A DNA stretch of 64,000 nucleotides from the NCBI GenBank assembly GCA_020631735.1, contig CM036191.1, forward strand, positions 43,163,309 to 43,227,308, in the 5' to 3' direction. The translations under genes were made by a program, and so were the position numbers. The DNA is from Saccharum officinarum (Eukaryota; Streptophyta; Magnoliopsida; Poales; Poaceae). The notes beneath the pieces were generated by a model. That model made no database searches and was not told the origin of the DNA. It saw nothing but the letters and a program-made list of their open reading frames with translations. Positions 35,049 to 46,825 of the stretch are shown in pieces (the stretch's first letter is position 1; each line of letters starts with the position of its first letter).

Positions 35049-38000
35049 TTACAATAGCCTATCAATGTGGTCTCTTCCGTACTGCGCCTTGTACTTCTTA
35101 GTCCTCGCAATGGAGAATGATCCTTTCTTGGTCAATATCTCGTCCATCACAAACCTTGCTATCTCCTCTTGAATTCCTCTCATCTCAAAATCTAGCAACT
35201 GGTTGTGATTGTTTGCTTTGCGCTGTAATTGAAGCAAGATGATATTGAGATGCACAAACGTAAGACAAAACAATAGAAATGGGATGCCTACGTACCATGT
35301 CATCTCCCTTATTTGTTTTTGCGCCAAAGTATTTTAGCATTGCCCACATCACATAGAACCCGCATTCGTTGTTCCCCATCAGTTGATCTAGGGTTTTGAG
35401 ATCCTCCATATACTTTACACTGAATGGGGCACTCCATTGCTTTTGCATCTTGCTATCGAGATTTTTCCAATTAGGTAATGCCTTTCATTCTATGTTACAT
35501 TGTAAATGAAGTGTGAAGACCAAGGACATTACAATATCCTATGTGATTAGAAAGTATTGTGATATTGGGTTCACTTACTTATTCAGCACTTTGACTAGGG
35601 GGTCGATAAGAGAAAGTGGCTTTTTCTTTGAGTCCCACACCTCGATATGTGAATCTTCAAGATAGATATCTACGAGGATGAAATGGTTGCTGCAATCACA
35701 AAGTCCATGTTATTGAATGACATATCAAGAAAAGAAACACTAAAATAAGGGTCGAGAACTCATACTCGTAGTTGTAGGGTAGGAGTACGTTTGTTTTGTT
35801 GTTTCTGAACATCATTTCAAACTCAATCTTCAAACTTGTTGGTACATAGTCATCTTCAACAGGGGCGGTGCATGTTGTCTCATTTACAAATATGGGATCC
35901 AAGAAGTCTATATTGCTCAATTGCTTCTTTAGGCACCATTTTGCCATACACCTGCATAATAAACATATGATATATTCAAATGCAAATCACGTAGTTTATT
36001 ATAACATTGTGAGGGTAGGGTACTTACATAGACCATATCATCAAAATCTGCGTATCGAGCGAGCGCCGTTGGAAGAGCTGAAAGAGGTGTTCATAATAAA
36101 TAATATGCACCGTTTCTTCAGAATGATTAAAAACCAGTCCGGGAGGGATGCAAACTTCAAAACCGACACAGTCTCCGTTGGCAGTATCCAGGGAGTAATA
36201 ATCATGCAACTGTCACATGTATGTTGGCAAATCTCTATACTCTTGTTCGGTGGCAACCAAAGGATTGCCTCTTGAATACTTGTATGCGACCGTGGTTTTT
36301 TCAAAATCTCTCGTTCCGTAATACAACTCCGTGGCCCTCTCCATGGATATGCCCATGTTGTTGGCCAAGTTCTGTATCTCTAGCAATTCTTTGGTGTGTA
36401 TTTCTCTAGCTCTGATTTGATTACTCTCTTTGTTGTGTTGCCTTTCAACTTCGGTCTGTTGTCTCCACTTAGGTAGACTGGCTATTCGATTAAAGAAGGC
36501 AACGGCGGCTTTCTTGCTTGGAGGCTCCATAGTCGGGTCCTTCATCTTACTCGTAATGCTAGCATCCACCTTCTTTTTACTTGTCTGGGGAGCATTACCA
36601 ACCAAAACTGATGACCTCTTGTGTTGCGAGGTCGAACCTGATCGCACTTTGGATTTTCGCAGAGGAGGTGGAGGAGGTAGAGGAGGTGTTTTCTCCTTTG
36701 GCAGTGGAGGAGGTAGAGGAGGTGTTTTCTCCTTTGGTGATGGAGGAGGTGTCTTCTCTTTCGAGGCAGGAGAGGGAGAATGAGGATCTTGCAGAGAAGA
36801 GAAACCTCTTGGCGGCGGCGATGCCGATGATTCACTGTCATCCTCATCATCCGAAGATAGCTGCTCATCCAGCTTGATGAAGCGTTTGCGCCAAGGCACA
36901 TGAGTGCCCAAGTTGTGAACAAGACGCGGCCTATCTTCCTCCACTGGGAAATCAATGTGTATCTTATTGTACTTCTTATCCAAGATCTTATCAATGCTGA
37001 CCCTGGCATACCCGGGTGGCATTGGCTTGCCATGAATGATGCCGTCTCCTCTTGGAAATGCTTGTCCGACCGCCACCTTGTCTTTTGTCCACTGCTGACA
37101 GATGTACAACCTGACATTAATAGGTCCAGTAATGTTGTCCACCGGATGAGGAGCATTGACCTCTTCTTCGTCAAGCATAGGGGTTGAGCCGCAGCTACTA
37201 CGACCCTTGGGCACTGGGCTATTCAAAGTTAGGATAGGCTGCGGTTGTGTCGAACATATGGATTGCATAGCTGAACATAACTCGTGCATCAACTTGAGCA
37301 GCTATCCGTGCTTCCATGATATCTTCGATTTCCTTTCGAAACCTTTAGAGCTCTTCTTCTCTTTGCGTTCTAGCCCTCGCCCGGCTCCTATAGGATGAAG
37401 ATTCACCTTCGAATGCTTTCACCCAAGGAACATTCCCGGCTCCTCTAGTGCGACCGGGGTGCTCCTTGTTTCCAAGTGCTTGTGTGAGCACGTCATTTTC
37501 TCTATCGGACTTGCGGTTACCTCTATTCACTTCCTCGGTTAAGGTTGAAATCCTCTGGAGGAGATTGCTGACGGGTTCACTACTGGCATTAAGGCTCCCG
37601 TCACTATTGTATTATGCCCCCTTGCGAGTAGGTAGTTTACTGATCTGGGCTGCCAATCGCTTGTCTGAGGCCTAACGCCATGCTGCTCTAGTTTCTGGAC
37701 TTCCATTTCCCATTCCGGAATCTTCCTTACATAGCCACGCGATCCTAGGCGATGAGGATCCTTTGCCTTAAGCGAGTTTGCTCTATTTCTTTCGCTTGAT
37801 GCCTTGGCCTCTTCGGATAGCTTGTAAGCCTTGAACTCCTCCCAAAAGTCTCTCTGCTTGTTGTATTGACCTCCCTCAAAATTTGGTTCTCTGTCCTCCT
37901 TGATTAACTTGTACATGGTTCCCTTGAAAGTCTTGAACGAGTGACCCATAATTTCCTTGGCCTTCTTCTTGACTGTCGCCTCGTCATAGTTATTAGGAAA

Positions 38001-38294
38001 AGTGAAATACCCTTTCAACTTGTTCCAAACTAGCTCCTTCTCACTTTCTGGAACCCTCCATGGGTCATCCTCACGACCAGTCTATTTCCTGTATTTGATC
38101 GGGATAAAGTCTCTTACAAGTGCCCCGATGACACTCTTGTATGGGCCTAATGCTTTAAGAGGCTCCACCGGCTCCCCTACTTGGTCGAACTCAGAGATGT
38201 GCCAATGTTTACTTATTTGAGGAAGCTTTGTTGCACCACGCTTAGTCCTGCTGGTACCCTCACCACTTGGCTCTTGCGGCAGAACCTGCTTCAA
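35049..38294 (-). pseudogene. CACTA2 accessory gene with Ulp1-type cysteine protease part
   Basis: Minus-strand pieces in order: 38294-37539 (SEFDQVGEPVEPLKALG..., LKGYFTFPNNYDEATVKKKA), a plant En/Spm accessory-protein region; 37530-36213 (GPINVRLYICQQWTKDKVAVGQAFP, a DUF8039-like block, then a proline/lysine-rich linker with KEKTPPLPPP repeats and a helical tail); and 35948-35049, a Ulp1/C48-like domain. In the last, HFILVDIYLED (His near 35683), VWDSKK (Asp) and NNECGFYVMWAM (Cys near 35363) match the His-Asp-Cys triad order of SUMO-type proteases. Frames change between pieces, and TAG at 38082 interrupts YRK-TGREDDPW. Introns separate the Ulp1 exons (near 35460-35590 and 35700-35770). Upstream exons probably begin near 39080. 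Ulp1-like domains in grass CACTA elements are known; their role is unclear. Confidence 0.7.
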
Positions 38295-39105
38295 AATTCA
38301 TAAATAAGTCCCCATCAAACTTATCTAGCGTGATTTCTTACTATCGCGTTATTAGGTATGACCTAAGTTATTACCTCGTCTCCTTGGTCTAGCTACAGAT
38401 AATGGCTAGGGCTCCAATCGTCCTGATTGTTACCACCACCATTAGTTGGATCCTGCGGCGCTCCTGTTGCAGTGCTCTCTGCTTGTGGGGTATCACTAGT
38501 TCGGCGACGGGTGGTGAATTGGCGATGATGAGTCATGTTTCTGGACATGCATTTCGACAGGCAATTAAAAAAATAGAAACCTTATTTGCCTCTCAGAGCC
38601 GAGGGATACTACTGTCCTTCCATGTAGGCATATGGTAAGCCTGCTGGCAACATACTATCCATGACAATGATTTAAGGACAAATATCAATCTAACTGATAA
38701 ATATGGCTAAGGTACTACATGTAGTCATTGTAACCATTAGCATCAGCACGTAAAATTAAGGATATCAATATATCACAGCAACAAATATACATAACACACA
38801 TTTTGAAGCATCTACATATATAGTACACTTGTATGGTCACCGCAGCCATCATATTTCTGTCAATGATGAGGTGGGCATTCTATCGAACACCTTATGGGCA
38901 CTCACCGAGTAAGCAGGGGTGGCGCGCTCAACAGCGACGTGGAGGAGCTCCTCGCGGCGTCGGCGTAGCTGTAGGGGACGGCGGCATTGAGGAAGCGGTA
39001 GGGGATGGCGTCGTGAAGGGCGGCGTCGGGCTGCGGCGGCGTGCACTGGCGAACAGCGTCGAGCGCGTAAAATGTCGTGCACTGGCCTTGGAGCGTGCCA
39101 TCACC

Positions 39106-39113
39106 TTATATAA
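39106..39113 (-). promoter_or_regulatory. Likely TATA box of the CACTA2 accessory gene
   Basis: TTATATAA on the minus strand, directly beside the internal ATCACTGCCGG array (39120-39285). A GC-rich leader follows (39090-38910) with a good splice donor (CTTACTCGGTGAGTGCC, about 38905). Confidence 0.55.
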
Positions 39114-39119
39114 CCCACG

Positions 39120-39285
39120 CATCACTGCCGGGTGGTTATTAGAACCGACAGTGATGTCCCATATCACTGTCGGTTCTAATAACCACCCGACAGTGATGTC
39201 CCATATCACTGTCGGTTCTAATAACCACCCGGCAGTGATATGGTACATCACTGCCGGGTGGTTATTAGAACCGGCAGTGATATTG
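39120..39285. repeat. Internal subterminal-type array in CACTA2
   Basis: Four inverted or direct units built of ATCACTGCCGG / TGGTTATTAGAACC / GACAGTGAT, close to the terminal motif ATCACTGCCGGTT but joined through a conserved GTGGTTATT spacer. It sits about 4.5 kb from the left end, between the two genes and next to the internal TATA box. Confidence 0.85.
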
Positions 39286-39595
39286 ATTATTTTTAAACAT
39301 TTTGGGTCCCCAATTGATCTCAAATGGAAAAGTCGTAAACAACAAAGTTGTGGAACTCATGAATGTCTACAACTTTTATTTTAGTCATTTCTCAATTTGA
39401 GAAAGTTTTATTAGGCATGTCTCATAAAGTGCTCTGTCTCACACAAAGTTATGTTACTTTGTTGGAAACATGGCATCCGTTATATCAACAAAGTTCCAAA
39501 ATAATAGTGGTAGAACTCATCAATCTCTACAACTCCATATGATCTCAAATTCGATGCAAATTACTAAAACAACATTTCATTAAGGATTACATAGT

Positions 39596-42500
39596 TTATG
39601 ATATTCTAACTATGATGGCCTCATCGTGATCACTCCGGAGGTAAGCAGGTTCGTCACCCTCTTCAAGGATAGGTAGGGTAATGCCTGCCCCAAAAGGAGC
39701 CATTTCTTGATAACCTTTGTACTCTTCTTCGTCCGTCACTCCTTCAACACCGACAATCTTCCTTTTGCCTTGCATGACTACTTGTAGTCTTCCCTTTGTA
39801 TTGTTATCCCTTGCATAGAAGATTTGCAAAACATCCTTTGCAAGGACGAAGGGGTCATCTCTGTATGCGGTCTTGGATAGATCAACGGTAGTGAACCCAT
39901 CATTGTCGGTGTTGATTTCATCTAGCCGGACCCACTGGCAACGGAAAAGAGCGACCTTCAACTGTCATCCATAGTCTAGCTCCCATATCTCATCTATGAA
40001 ACCATAGTATGTTGCCTCCACCGTGCCGTATTCATCGTGGGCGTCGAAACGAACAACACTATTTTGGTTGGTGCTCTTTCCATCCTGTTTTTTTGTGTAA
40101 AATGTAAAACCATTTATATCATAACCTTGGTACATCATCACCGTAGTCGAAGGTCCGAGAGCTAAGAGATCTAGATGACATCCCGTCACCATTCCTAGCC
40201 TGCGGCGTCGAAACCAGTCACCGAATTCCTCCTTATGTTTTTTCTCAAGCCAAGCCTGTGACCTACCGATGTGCTTACTTTGCAGTAACTGCTTATGCTC
40301 ATTAATGTATGCCATCACACCATCGGCCTGCTGGAGAACAGCGAAGTGTGCCTGTCTGAAGGAAACCACTTCGACTATTTTGACAGCTTTCTCACCTATC
40401 GTTCCTTTGCCCCCTAGTCTTCCATCGTGACGAGATACTGGAACTCTGACCCGATTGATGTCCATATAATATGTGCAGAACTCAATGGCCTCCTCCGTTG
40501 TCCATCCTTCTACCATGTTCCCTTCTGGTCTGAATCTATTCCTAACATACCGCTTGAAAACTTTCATCAACCTCTCGAAAGGAAACATCTGGTGTAGGTA
40601 CATTGGGCCAAGGGCTTTAATTTGGTCCACAAGATGAATAAGTAGATGCACTGATATGTCGAAGTAAGTCGGTGGGAAATGCATCTCAAGCCTGCATAGA
40701 ATCTCGGTTATCTCCTGCTTCAGCTGGTCTAGCTTGGCCCCTTCAATGACCTTTTCAGAGATCGCGTTGAAGAACGAACACAACTTTATGATTGGGGCAC
40801 GAACCTTGTTAGGGAGGATACCTCACAGGGCAACTGGGAGCAGCTGAGTCATAATGACATGACAGTCATGGGCCTTCATACAACCATAGTTAAACTTAAG
40901 TTCTCTCATGTTAACTAGCCTCTTCGGGTTCGCACAGTAACCAGTTGGCACTTTGAGATCATTGAAGAAAGAAATAAGCATGGCCTTTTCTTCCTTTTTC
41001 AGTGTCCATGATGCCATCGGAAGTTTCAAGTGGCCATCCTCAAGAGTTATTGGGTGCAACTCCTTCCTGAGGCCCAGGTGTTGCATGTCCAAGCGTGTCG
41101 CGAGAGAATCCTTTGTTGTTCCCCTGGTGCTCATCAACATGTTTTGTGTGTTACCGCACACATTTTTAGTTATGTGCATTAGATCAAGATAGTGACGTAC
41201 ACTCAAAAGTGGCCAATAAGGTAGTTCCCAAAAGATTGATTTTTTCTTCCAGATACTACCGGCTGACGCTGGTACTGCACCTTCCCCCTTCCTAAGGACA
41301 ACATCTGTGAGTTTGCTTACTTGTTTAAGTATCTGTTTCCCATCTCGATACTTTGGAGGTCCACGTTTCTCAGTAGTCCCATTAAAATCTTTTCTATTCC
41401 TGCGGTAAGGGTAATCCCTTCGTAGGAACCTACGGTGTCCCATATAGACCATCTTCTTGTTTTCTGGTAGATGTATAGCATCAGTCTCGTCCAAGCACTC
41501 GACACACCCAGTGTATCCTTTTGTCTTCTCTCCAGACAAGCAACCTCGCCCTTGCAGGTCAGTGATTGTAGCGATAAGTATAGCCTTTATCGTGACATGT
41601 TCTTTTTTGTACTCATCCCAAACATCCTTCACACCCGTCTCCCACATCTGTAGTAGTTCATCGATCACTGGTTGTAGAAGCACATCGATATCATTACCAG
41701 GTTGTTTTGGCCCTTGGATTAGTAGTGGCATCTGGATGTATGACCGTTTCATACAAAGCCAAGGTGGAAGGTTGTATATACATAGCGTCACTGGTCAAGT
41801 GCTATGATTGCTTCTAACCTGGTCAAACGGATTCATCCCATCTGTGTTCAAACCTATCCAAAGATGCCTTACCTCTCCACCGATGTTCTTATAGAACATA
41901 GTGTTGATAGTCCTCCAGTCCGACCCGTCGGCAGGGTGCCTCAACATTGTATCTTTCTTACGCTCTTCACCGTGCCAACGCAACAGTTTGGCTGACTTTG
42001 CATTTGCAAACAACCTATGCACTCGTGGAGCTATAGGAAAATACCATACGACCTTTATGGGCCCTCCTCTGGTCTTGCTTCTCTGATTTGACGGCCCTTG
42101 CTTGTATCGGGGAGCTTTACACTTGGGACACGCATCCAAGTCTTTGTATTTTTCTCCACGATACAATATGCAATCGTTGGAACACGCGTGTATTTTCTCA
42201 ACCTCGAGGTCGATTGGGCAAATCATTTGCTTGGCCAGGTAAGTCTTTTATGGTAACTCGCTACCCTTCGGGAGCAGTTTATGTAGTATACCTAACAAGC
42301 TATCGAAGCCTTTATCACTCAATCCATTCGTTGATTTGAACTCTAATAGCATGATGTTGGCTTCCAGTTTGCTTATTGGGCAGGTCGGATACAATGGTGT
42401 TTTTGCATCCTTTCTCATGATCTCCAGTTTTTTCAACTGTGTAGCACTAAGGAATCCGCCATGTACATCATGTAGAAACTGTGAAATGCCATCATTTTCC

Positions 42501-42886
42501 TCTGTGTCGTCAACTAATGTATTCCTAAACACATTATCGTTGGTAGGCACAGGTACTGTGTAGCATTGGTAATCATCAATAGGCAGAAATGCGTTTAGGG
42601 ATACGCTAGGCATGGGCACATCATCATTGTTTTCTTGTGCAACATTTTGACCAACCTCCCCATGCAAAGTCCAAATCGTGTAGTCTCTCATGAACCCCCT
42701 GGTAATCAAGTGCAATCGTATATGCTCCACGTCGCCCCATTTTCTCGTATTCTTGCATTCTTTGCATGAACAGAATACAAGCTATGAGTCCCTAGCATTG
42801 GCTCTAGCGAGCTTGATGAAATCGTCGATGCCCGTCAAGTACCGTTGGTCTGTACATGACAGATCGTACATCCACCCTCGATCCAT
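39596..42886 (-). pseudogene. CACTA2 TNP2-type transposase, one frame with five stops
   Basis: From ATG 42886 (MDRGWMYDLSCTDQRY) down to the stop at 39596 there is one continuous frame of about 1097 codons broken only by stops at 42782, 42248, 41795, 40823 and 39965. Domains in order: transposase-associated (VFCSCKECKNTRKWG); TNP2/Transposase_21 (HACSNDCILYRGEKYKD, CPKCKAPRY, WIGLNTDGMNPF, YNLPPWLCMKRSYI, GCVECLDETDAI, HYLDLMHITKNVC); DUF4218 (MHFPPTYFDISVHLLIHL, FERLMKVFKRYVRNR); and DUF4216 (LKVALFRCQWVRLD). The absence of frameshifts over more than 3 kb shows young decay. The missing residue at 41795 is the strongly conserved Trp of the WPV motif, and that at 40823 is usually Arg. The mRNA leader and first intron lie between the right array and 42890. 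Confidence 0.9.
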
Positions 42887-42945
42887 GTCTGCACAGGTAA
42901 AATAGGTCGGGCAAAGGAAACATAGGAAAGTTTTAATAAGAAACA

Positions 42946-43222
42946 ATTATTGCACAATATTGAAGAACAATTATTCTACTCCATGCAACATAAAAATGGA
43001 GACACTAATTTAAAAAAGACTAAATTTGGAGACATGATCATGAATAACAATGTAGCTCCAAACAATGCCCATATAAATTAAAAATCGCAGCCCCATAAAA
43101 AATAATTATTGCACAATATTGTAGAACAATTATTCTACTCCATGCCACATAAAAATAGAGACATTAATTTAAAAAAATACTAAAATTGGAGACATGATCA
43201 TGAACAACAATGTAGCTCCAAA
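42946..43222. repeat. Tandem ~160-bp duplication in the CACTA2 5' intron
   Basis: ATTATTGCACAATATTG at 42946 and 43108 opens two copies of a unit of about 160 bp that includes TATTCTACTCCATGC, GGAGACATGATCATGAA and TGTAGCTCCAAAC. The second copy ends where the small hAT-like insertion begins. The two copies differ at several positions. Confidence 0.8.
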
Positions 43223-43390
43223 CCAGTGGCGGATGCAGGATGATAATAAGGGGGGGCTAAAAACAATGGAGATGTTGATTTGCATGAAGATTTAATGGTG
43301 ATTTGAGATTTTTGCTACAGTGTTTCTAGTAGTAAATCAAGTCATTAGGGGGGCTGGAGCCCACCCAGCCCCTGTAGATCCGCCACTACT
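43223..43390. mobile_element. hAT-type MITE nested in CACTA2, TSD GCTCCAAA
   Basis: Ends CCAGTGGCGGATGCAGG and GATCCGCCACTACT form imperfect inverted repeats of the common grass CAGTGGCGGATC type. GCTCCAAA stands on both sides (43215-43222 and 43391-43398), an 8-bp duplication as made by hAT transposases. The element is 168 bp with no coding sequence. Confidence 0.85.
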
Positions 43391-43794
43391 GCTCCAAATA
43401 ATGCATTGTTTGGTGGCACATGGGTTAATTTGCTCATCAACATTGTAAAAGAATCTACTCTACTCCTAAGAACCAATTATAACATCACATACTAACAATG
43501 CATTATAGCCATGAATTAGAAAAGTGCTCTGTAGAAGAATGGAGAAATAAGAATGAGAATCAAGCATTATAGCCATCAAAACAAAGCTAATTAAGCAACA
43601 AAATCGAAGGAATGGAGGCTGGTTACTAACCTTAAAGCAAAAAGATCAAGCCATTCTTCCAAATCCAAGTGGTAGCTTCACGGATTTGGGCGACCGCAAC
43701 ATTGGAGGGAGTGGCCCAAACACGCGCCTCTGTTCTCGGGATAAAAGAGTGGAGGAAGAAGATGACGGCTACAACCTTTTTGTGTTGTCAGGCT

Positions 43795-44040
43795 CATCAT
43801 TGTCGGTTCTATCCTAGAACCGACAGTGATAGAATCAAATCACTGTCGGTTCTTGGCTTGAACCGGCAGTGATAAGTGGAGTTGTCATCACTGCCGGCGG
43901 GAGGCACAAACCGGCAGTGATAGTTGTCATCACTGCCGGTTCTCGCATCCCCTAATTATTTTCTGGTTGTCAGAGCCTAGAACCGGCAGTGAAGAGTCAT
44001 CACTGCCGGTTGTCCTAATTTTGGCAGTGATGTGGCCGGC
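43795..44040. repeat. CACTA2 right subterminal array
   Basis: Copies of AACCGGCAGTGAT and ATCACTGCCGGTT in both orientations, for example at 43813-43862, 43885-43941 and 43980-44010. It lies just upstream of the transposase gene's presumed start (minus strand; candidate TATA-like GGGATAAAAG near 43739). Confidence 0.85.
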
Positions 44041-44068
44041 ACTGATGACTGAATCTGTAGTAGTGAGG

Positions 44069-46597
44069 CTAACTACGAAGAACTGAAGGAGCTGCTGCAT
44101 CTAAAGGGTGCCTCACGCTACCAGACATTTGGGCATAGGAGAATGCACGTATGCTAGTTCGTGTAGCCAGCTGGCCGTCCGTGCGGCACGAAGGGAGGCC
44201 ATGGGATAGGTGGAGGGAGCTCACGTACTTGACAAGGCAAGCACACTAGCATGCACAAGCTAGCTCGTGCAGCTTGCTGGATATGAGATAAAGAAGAAAG
44301 GTTTCCTATTTAGGAATTATAAAACAAGGAAGTTGATATGAGTTCGAAAGAGGATTCAAGAAGGGAATTCCCAAGAGGGATTAAGATGAAATTTAAAAGA
44401 GAACTAAGACGAGATTCGAGATGGAATTTCAGGGGAATGATAAGGGAATTTGAAATGAAATCCAAAAGATGTTGAGATAAAATCCAAGGGAAATTGAGAA
44501 GGGGTTCATGAGATTGGAGATGAATTTAGAAATGATCTGAGAGGATCTTGCTACGAATTTGTGCACTCCGACATGAAACCCTAAACCACTAAGAACTCTG
44601 GCACACTCCTACAACAATTCTACATGCATGCAACGTTTTGTTAGTGGGTTAGACTCGGGTTGACCTAGAAACTACATGTTTCACACGTAAGCAGGAAAAA
44701 TTTTAAAAAGCTCGTATTTTTGGTTGCCCGTTTTTACGGCGAGGAAGGGCGTGGTGTCACGGTGGTGGCGTGGCTCCAACGTCGGCGTGATGGCGATTTG
44801 CGCAGGTCGAGGAAGGGCTCGGCGGAGTGGCTCCTAGCACCGCGGTCGCGGCTGCTCCCGATGAAGATGGATGACGCAAAGGCAGCTAGGGCATCGGGTC
44901 GGCCGTGGCGCGTCCGCGGTTGGTTGGGCTTCTTGTGGCCAGCATCCTGGCCGGCGCGGTGGTGCCGGCCGTGGCCAGGCAGCAGCCGGCTGCGGGACGA
45001 TGAGGGCATGGTGTTAGTGGCTCCCATCGGACAGAGAAGGGAGGCGTGATGCGGTCGTGGTGCTGCGGTTCAGAGGAGAAGGTAGTAGTGTCGTCGCGGG
45101 GCTGGCGAAGGAGCTCACGATGGGAGGTGGTGCAGATTGCGACAACGTGGTCTGTGGATGGCGTGGCCATGTTGGAGGATGGCGAGAACGCAGGTCGGCA
45201 GAGAGCTCGACGTGGCGAGGTGGTATGACATCGGAGACGGTCACCACGGCAGCGGAGGCAGCACGGTGGTGGCGTGCCTGGCAGTGAATTGGAGGAGAAG
45301 GCACGGCGTGCTTGCCGAGGAGGAGGCCGAGGACGCCGGGCGTGTCCATGCGGACGGGTGGAGATAGCATCGCTGGCTTGAGGTCACGTCGCTGCGGTCA
45401 GTAGGGCTCTAGCTCAGCGTGGCGAAGCCACCAAAGGGAGGGGTCGGTCCTTGGTGTGTCCATGGCCATGGCGTGGCTCGCCAACGGTGGTGGCCATGGG
45501 GACACGGCGTGGTCAAGAAGCAGGGAGGGGACTGGTGGCATCTACTGGGAGAGTAGTGGCGGCTTAGGGTTCTTATAGGCGTGAGGCTAGGGCTCTATGG
45601 CGCAGACGGTGAGATGGCTCGGCGTCCATACACTGGGACGCATGGAGTGCATCGCACGGACATCGAGGGGGAGCGAATGGGACAAGGCTGCGATGATAGG
45701 ATTCTGGCTTTCTGCCCTGTGCTCTGTTGGCTCGGACGGGAGTAGTGGTGGGTTGACTGGCCAATGGGGTGCTACCACACGGACGTAGGGCCCACATGGC
45801 AGAGGCATAGGAGCATGCATGGGATTTTCAGTTCCCGGGTGGCCAGGTCGTGGCTTCGGTCATGGGTGAGGTCAGGCTGCAGCGCTAGCATCGGAGTCTT
45901 CCAACCCCAGGTGGCGGCGGCGGCTGGCTCCAGGAGCGGGCGCTCCTAGGGTTTCCCAGGAGGGGCACGTTGCTCCTGTGAGATGGGCCGGCGGGGCGTG
46001 GTCGAGGCCTAGGTCGAAGTGGAAAATGAGCAGTCCTGAAGGGAGGTGGCTTGGGCCACAACGTTGGTGGGCTCGCGAGTGGCAGCCACGAGCTGGGCTA
46101 AAGGGAGGGGCGAGGCATGCTGGCGGCCTGAGGTGGCAAGGGCACGAGGTGGGCCACGTCCAGGAGGAGGGAAGGGAGAGAGACGAGAAGAAATGGGCTG
46201 CGGGAAGGGAAAAGAAAAGGGAATGGTGTAGATAAGAAAAAGGGTTTTTCCATTTGTAATTCAAGGAGATTAAGATATATTCAGAGAGGATTCGGGACGA
46301 ACTTGCTACGAACTTGAGATGGATTCAAAAGAGAATTGACAGGGATTCGAAGGGAATTGAGGGGAACTCAAGGAGAGGATTTTGCTATGACTTGTGCACT
46401 CCAAACACCAAAACTCAAGACACGAAAACAACTCAAGAACAAGGGCACTCTCTACAAACCAATCTATATGAATGCACCGATTTATCAGCAAGCTCCCCTA
46501 GGTTTGACTAAGGTTTGACCTAGCCACTGCATGATTCATGCATTGTAGGAAAAATTTTAAAAAACTCGTATTTTTGGTAGCACAAAAACCCGAGTTG
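44069..46597 (-). repeat. Two related LTR-like segments, GC-rich core, no gene
   Basis: On the minus strand a TGTAACAACTCGGG start at 46597 is followed by ACCAAAAATACGAG(T)TTTTTAAAATTTTTCC. The same phrase recurs from about 44733 (CAACCAAAAATACGAGCTTTTTAAAATTTTTCC). Each is followed by a GTCAAACC/GTCAACCC stretch and a TGCACAAGT...AATCCTCT region. This looks like two LTR-type sequences of one gypsy family in the same orientation, the second one interrupted by CACTA2. ORFs in the GC-rich core (44720-45370, 45570-46260) show no recognisable domain. Boundaries other than 46597 are uncertain. Confidence 0.5.
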
Positions 46598-46709
46598 TTA
46601 CAATGCCTCCCATGCCCCCGGCCTCTGCCCGCCTGCACCACGCGCGCCCCCAGTAGCTGCCCGTCGCCAGCCTGAGAGTGCCACATGCTGCCCGCCTCAG
46701 AAGTCACGT

Positions 46710-46725
46710 CCCCCCCCCCCCCCCC
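46710..46725. repeat. Poly-C run of 16
   Basis: Homopolymer of 16 C. Such runs are error-prone in any sequencing method; exact length should not be trusted. Confidence 0.9.
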
Positions 46726-46825
46726 AAGATTCGCAGGCGGCCGCGCGCCGCCTGAGCTGAGCTGAGCAAGCCCCCGGCCTGAGCCACTCGTGCAGAGTGG
46801 GAGAACCTGCCCATTAGCAAGTGCC

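Larger units (their letters stand above)
34579..44065 (-). mobile_element. CACTA2: complete En/Spm-type transposon, TSD AGG
   Basis: CACTACAGCAGAGAAGG at the left end and CTGTAGTAGTG at the right end are flanked by AGG on both sides (34576-34578 and 44066-44068), the 3-bp duplication of CACTA elements. Length is 9487 bp. Subterminal motif is ATCACTGCCGGTT / AACCGGCAGTGAT, arrayed at both ends and once inside. Both genes, the TNP2 transposase (39596-42886) and the accessory gene with Ulp1-like part (35049-39080), are on the minus strand. Ends and duplication are intact, so it could still be moved by a related transposase in trans, while its own genes are full of stops. Confidence 0.9.

Noticed and set aside
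36430..36877. Plus-strand ORFs with Gly/Glu-rich repeats
   Set aside because: Antisense shadow of the proline/lysine-rich linker of the CACTA2 accessory gene.
39120..39285. End of a second CACTA nested within CACTA2
   Set aside because: No CACTA/TAGTG terminus or 3-bp duplication adjoins the array, and both genes fit one element; kept as an internal array, with the alternative stated in the findings.
44720..46264. GC-rich ORFs of 60-130 codons on both strands
   Set aside because: Multiple overlapping frames in GC-rich LTR-like sequence without any recognisable domain; expected by composition.
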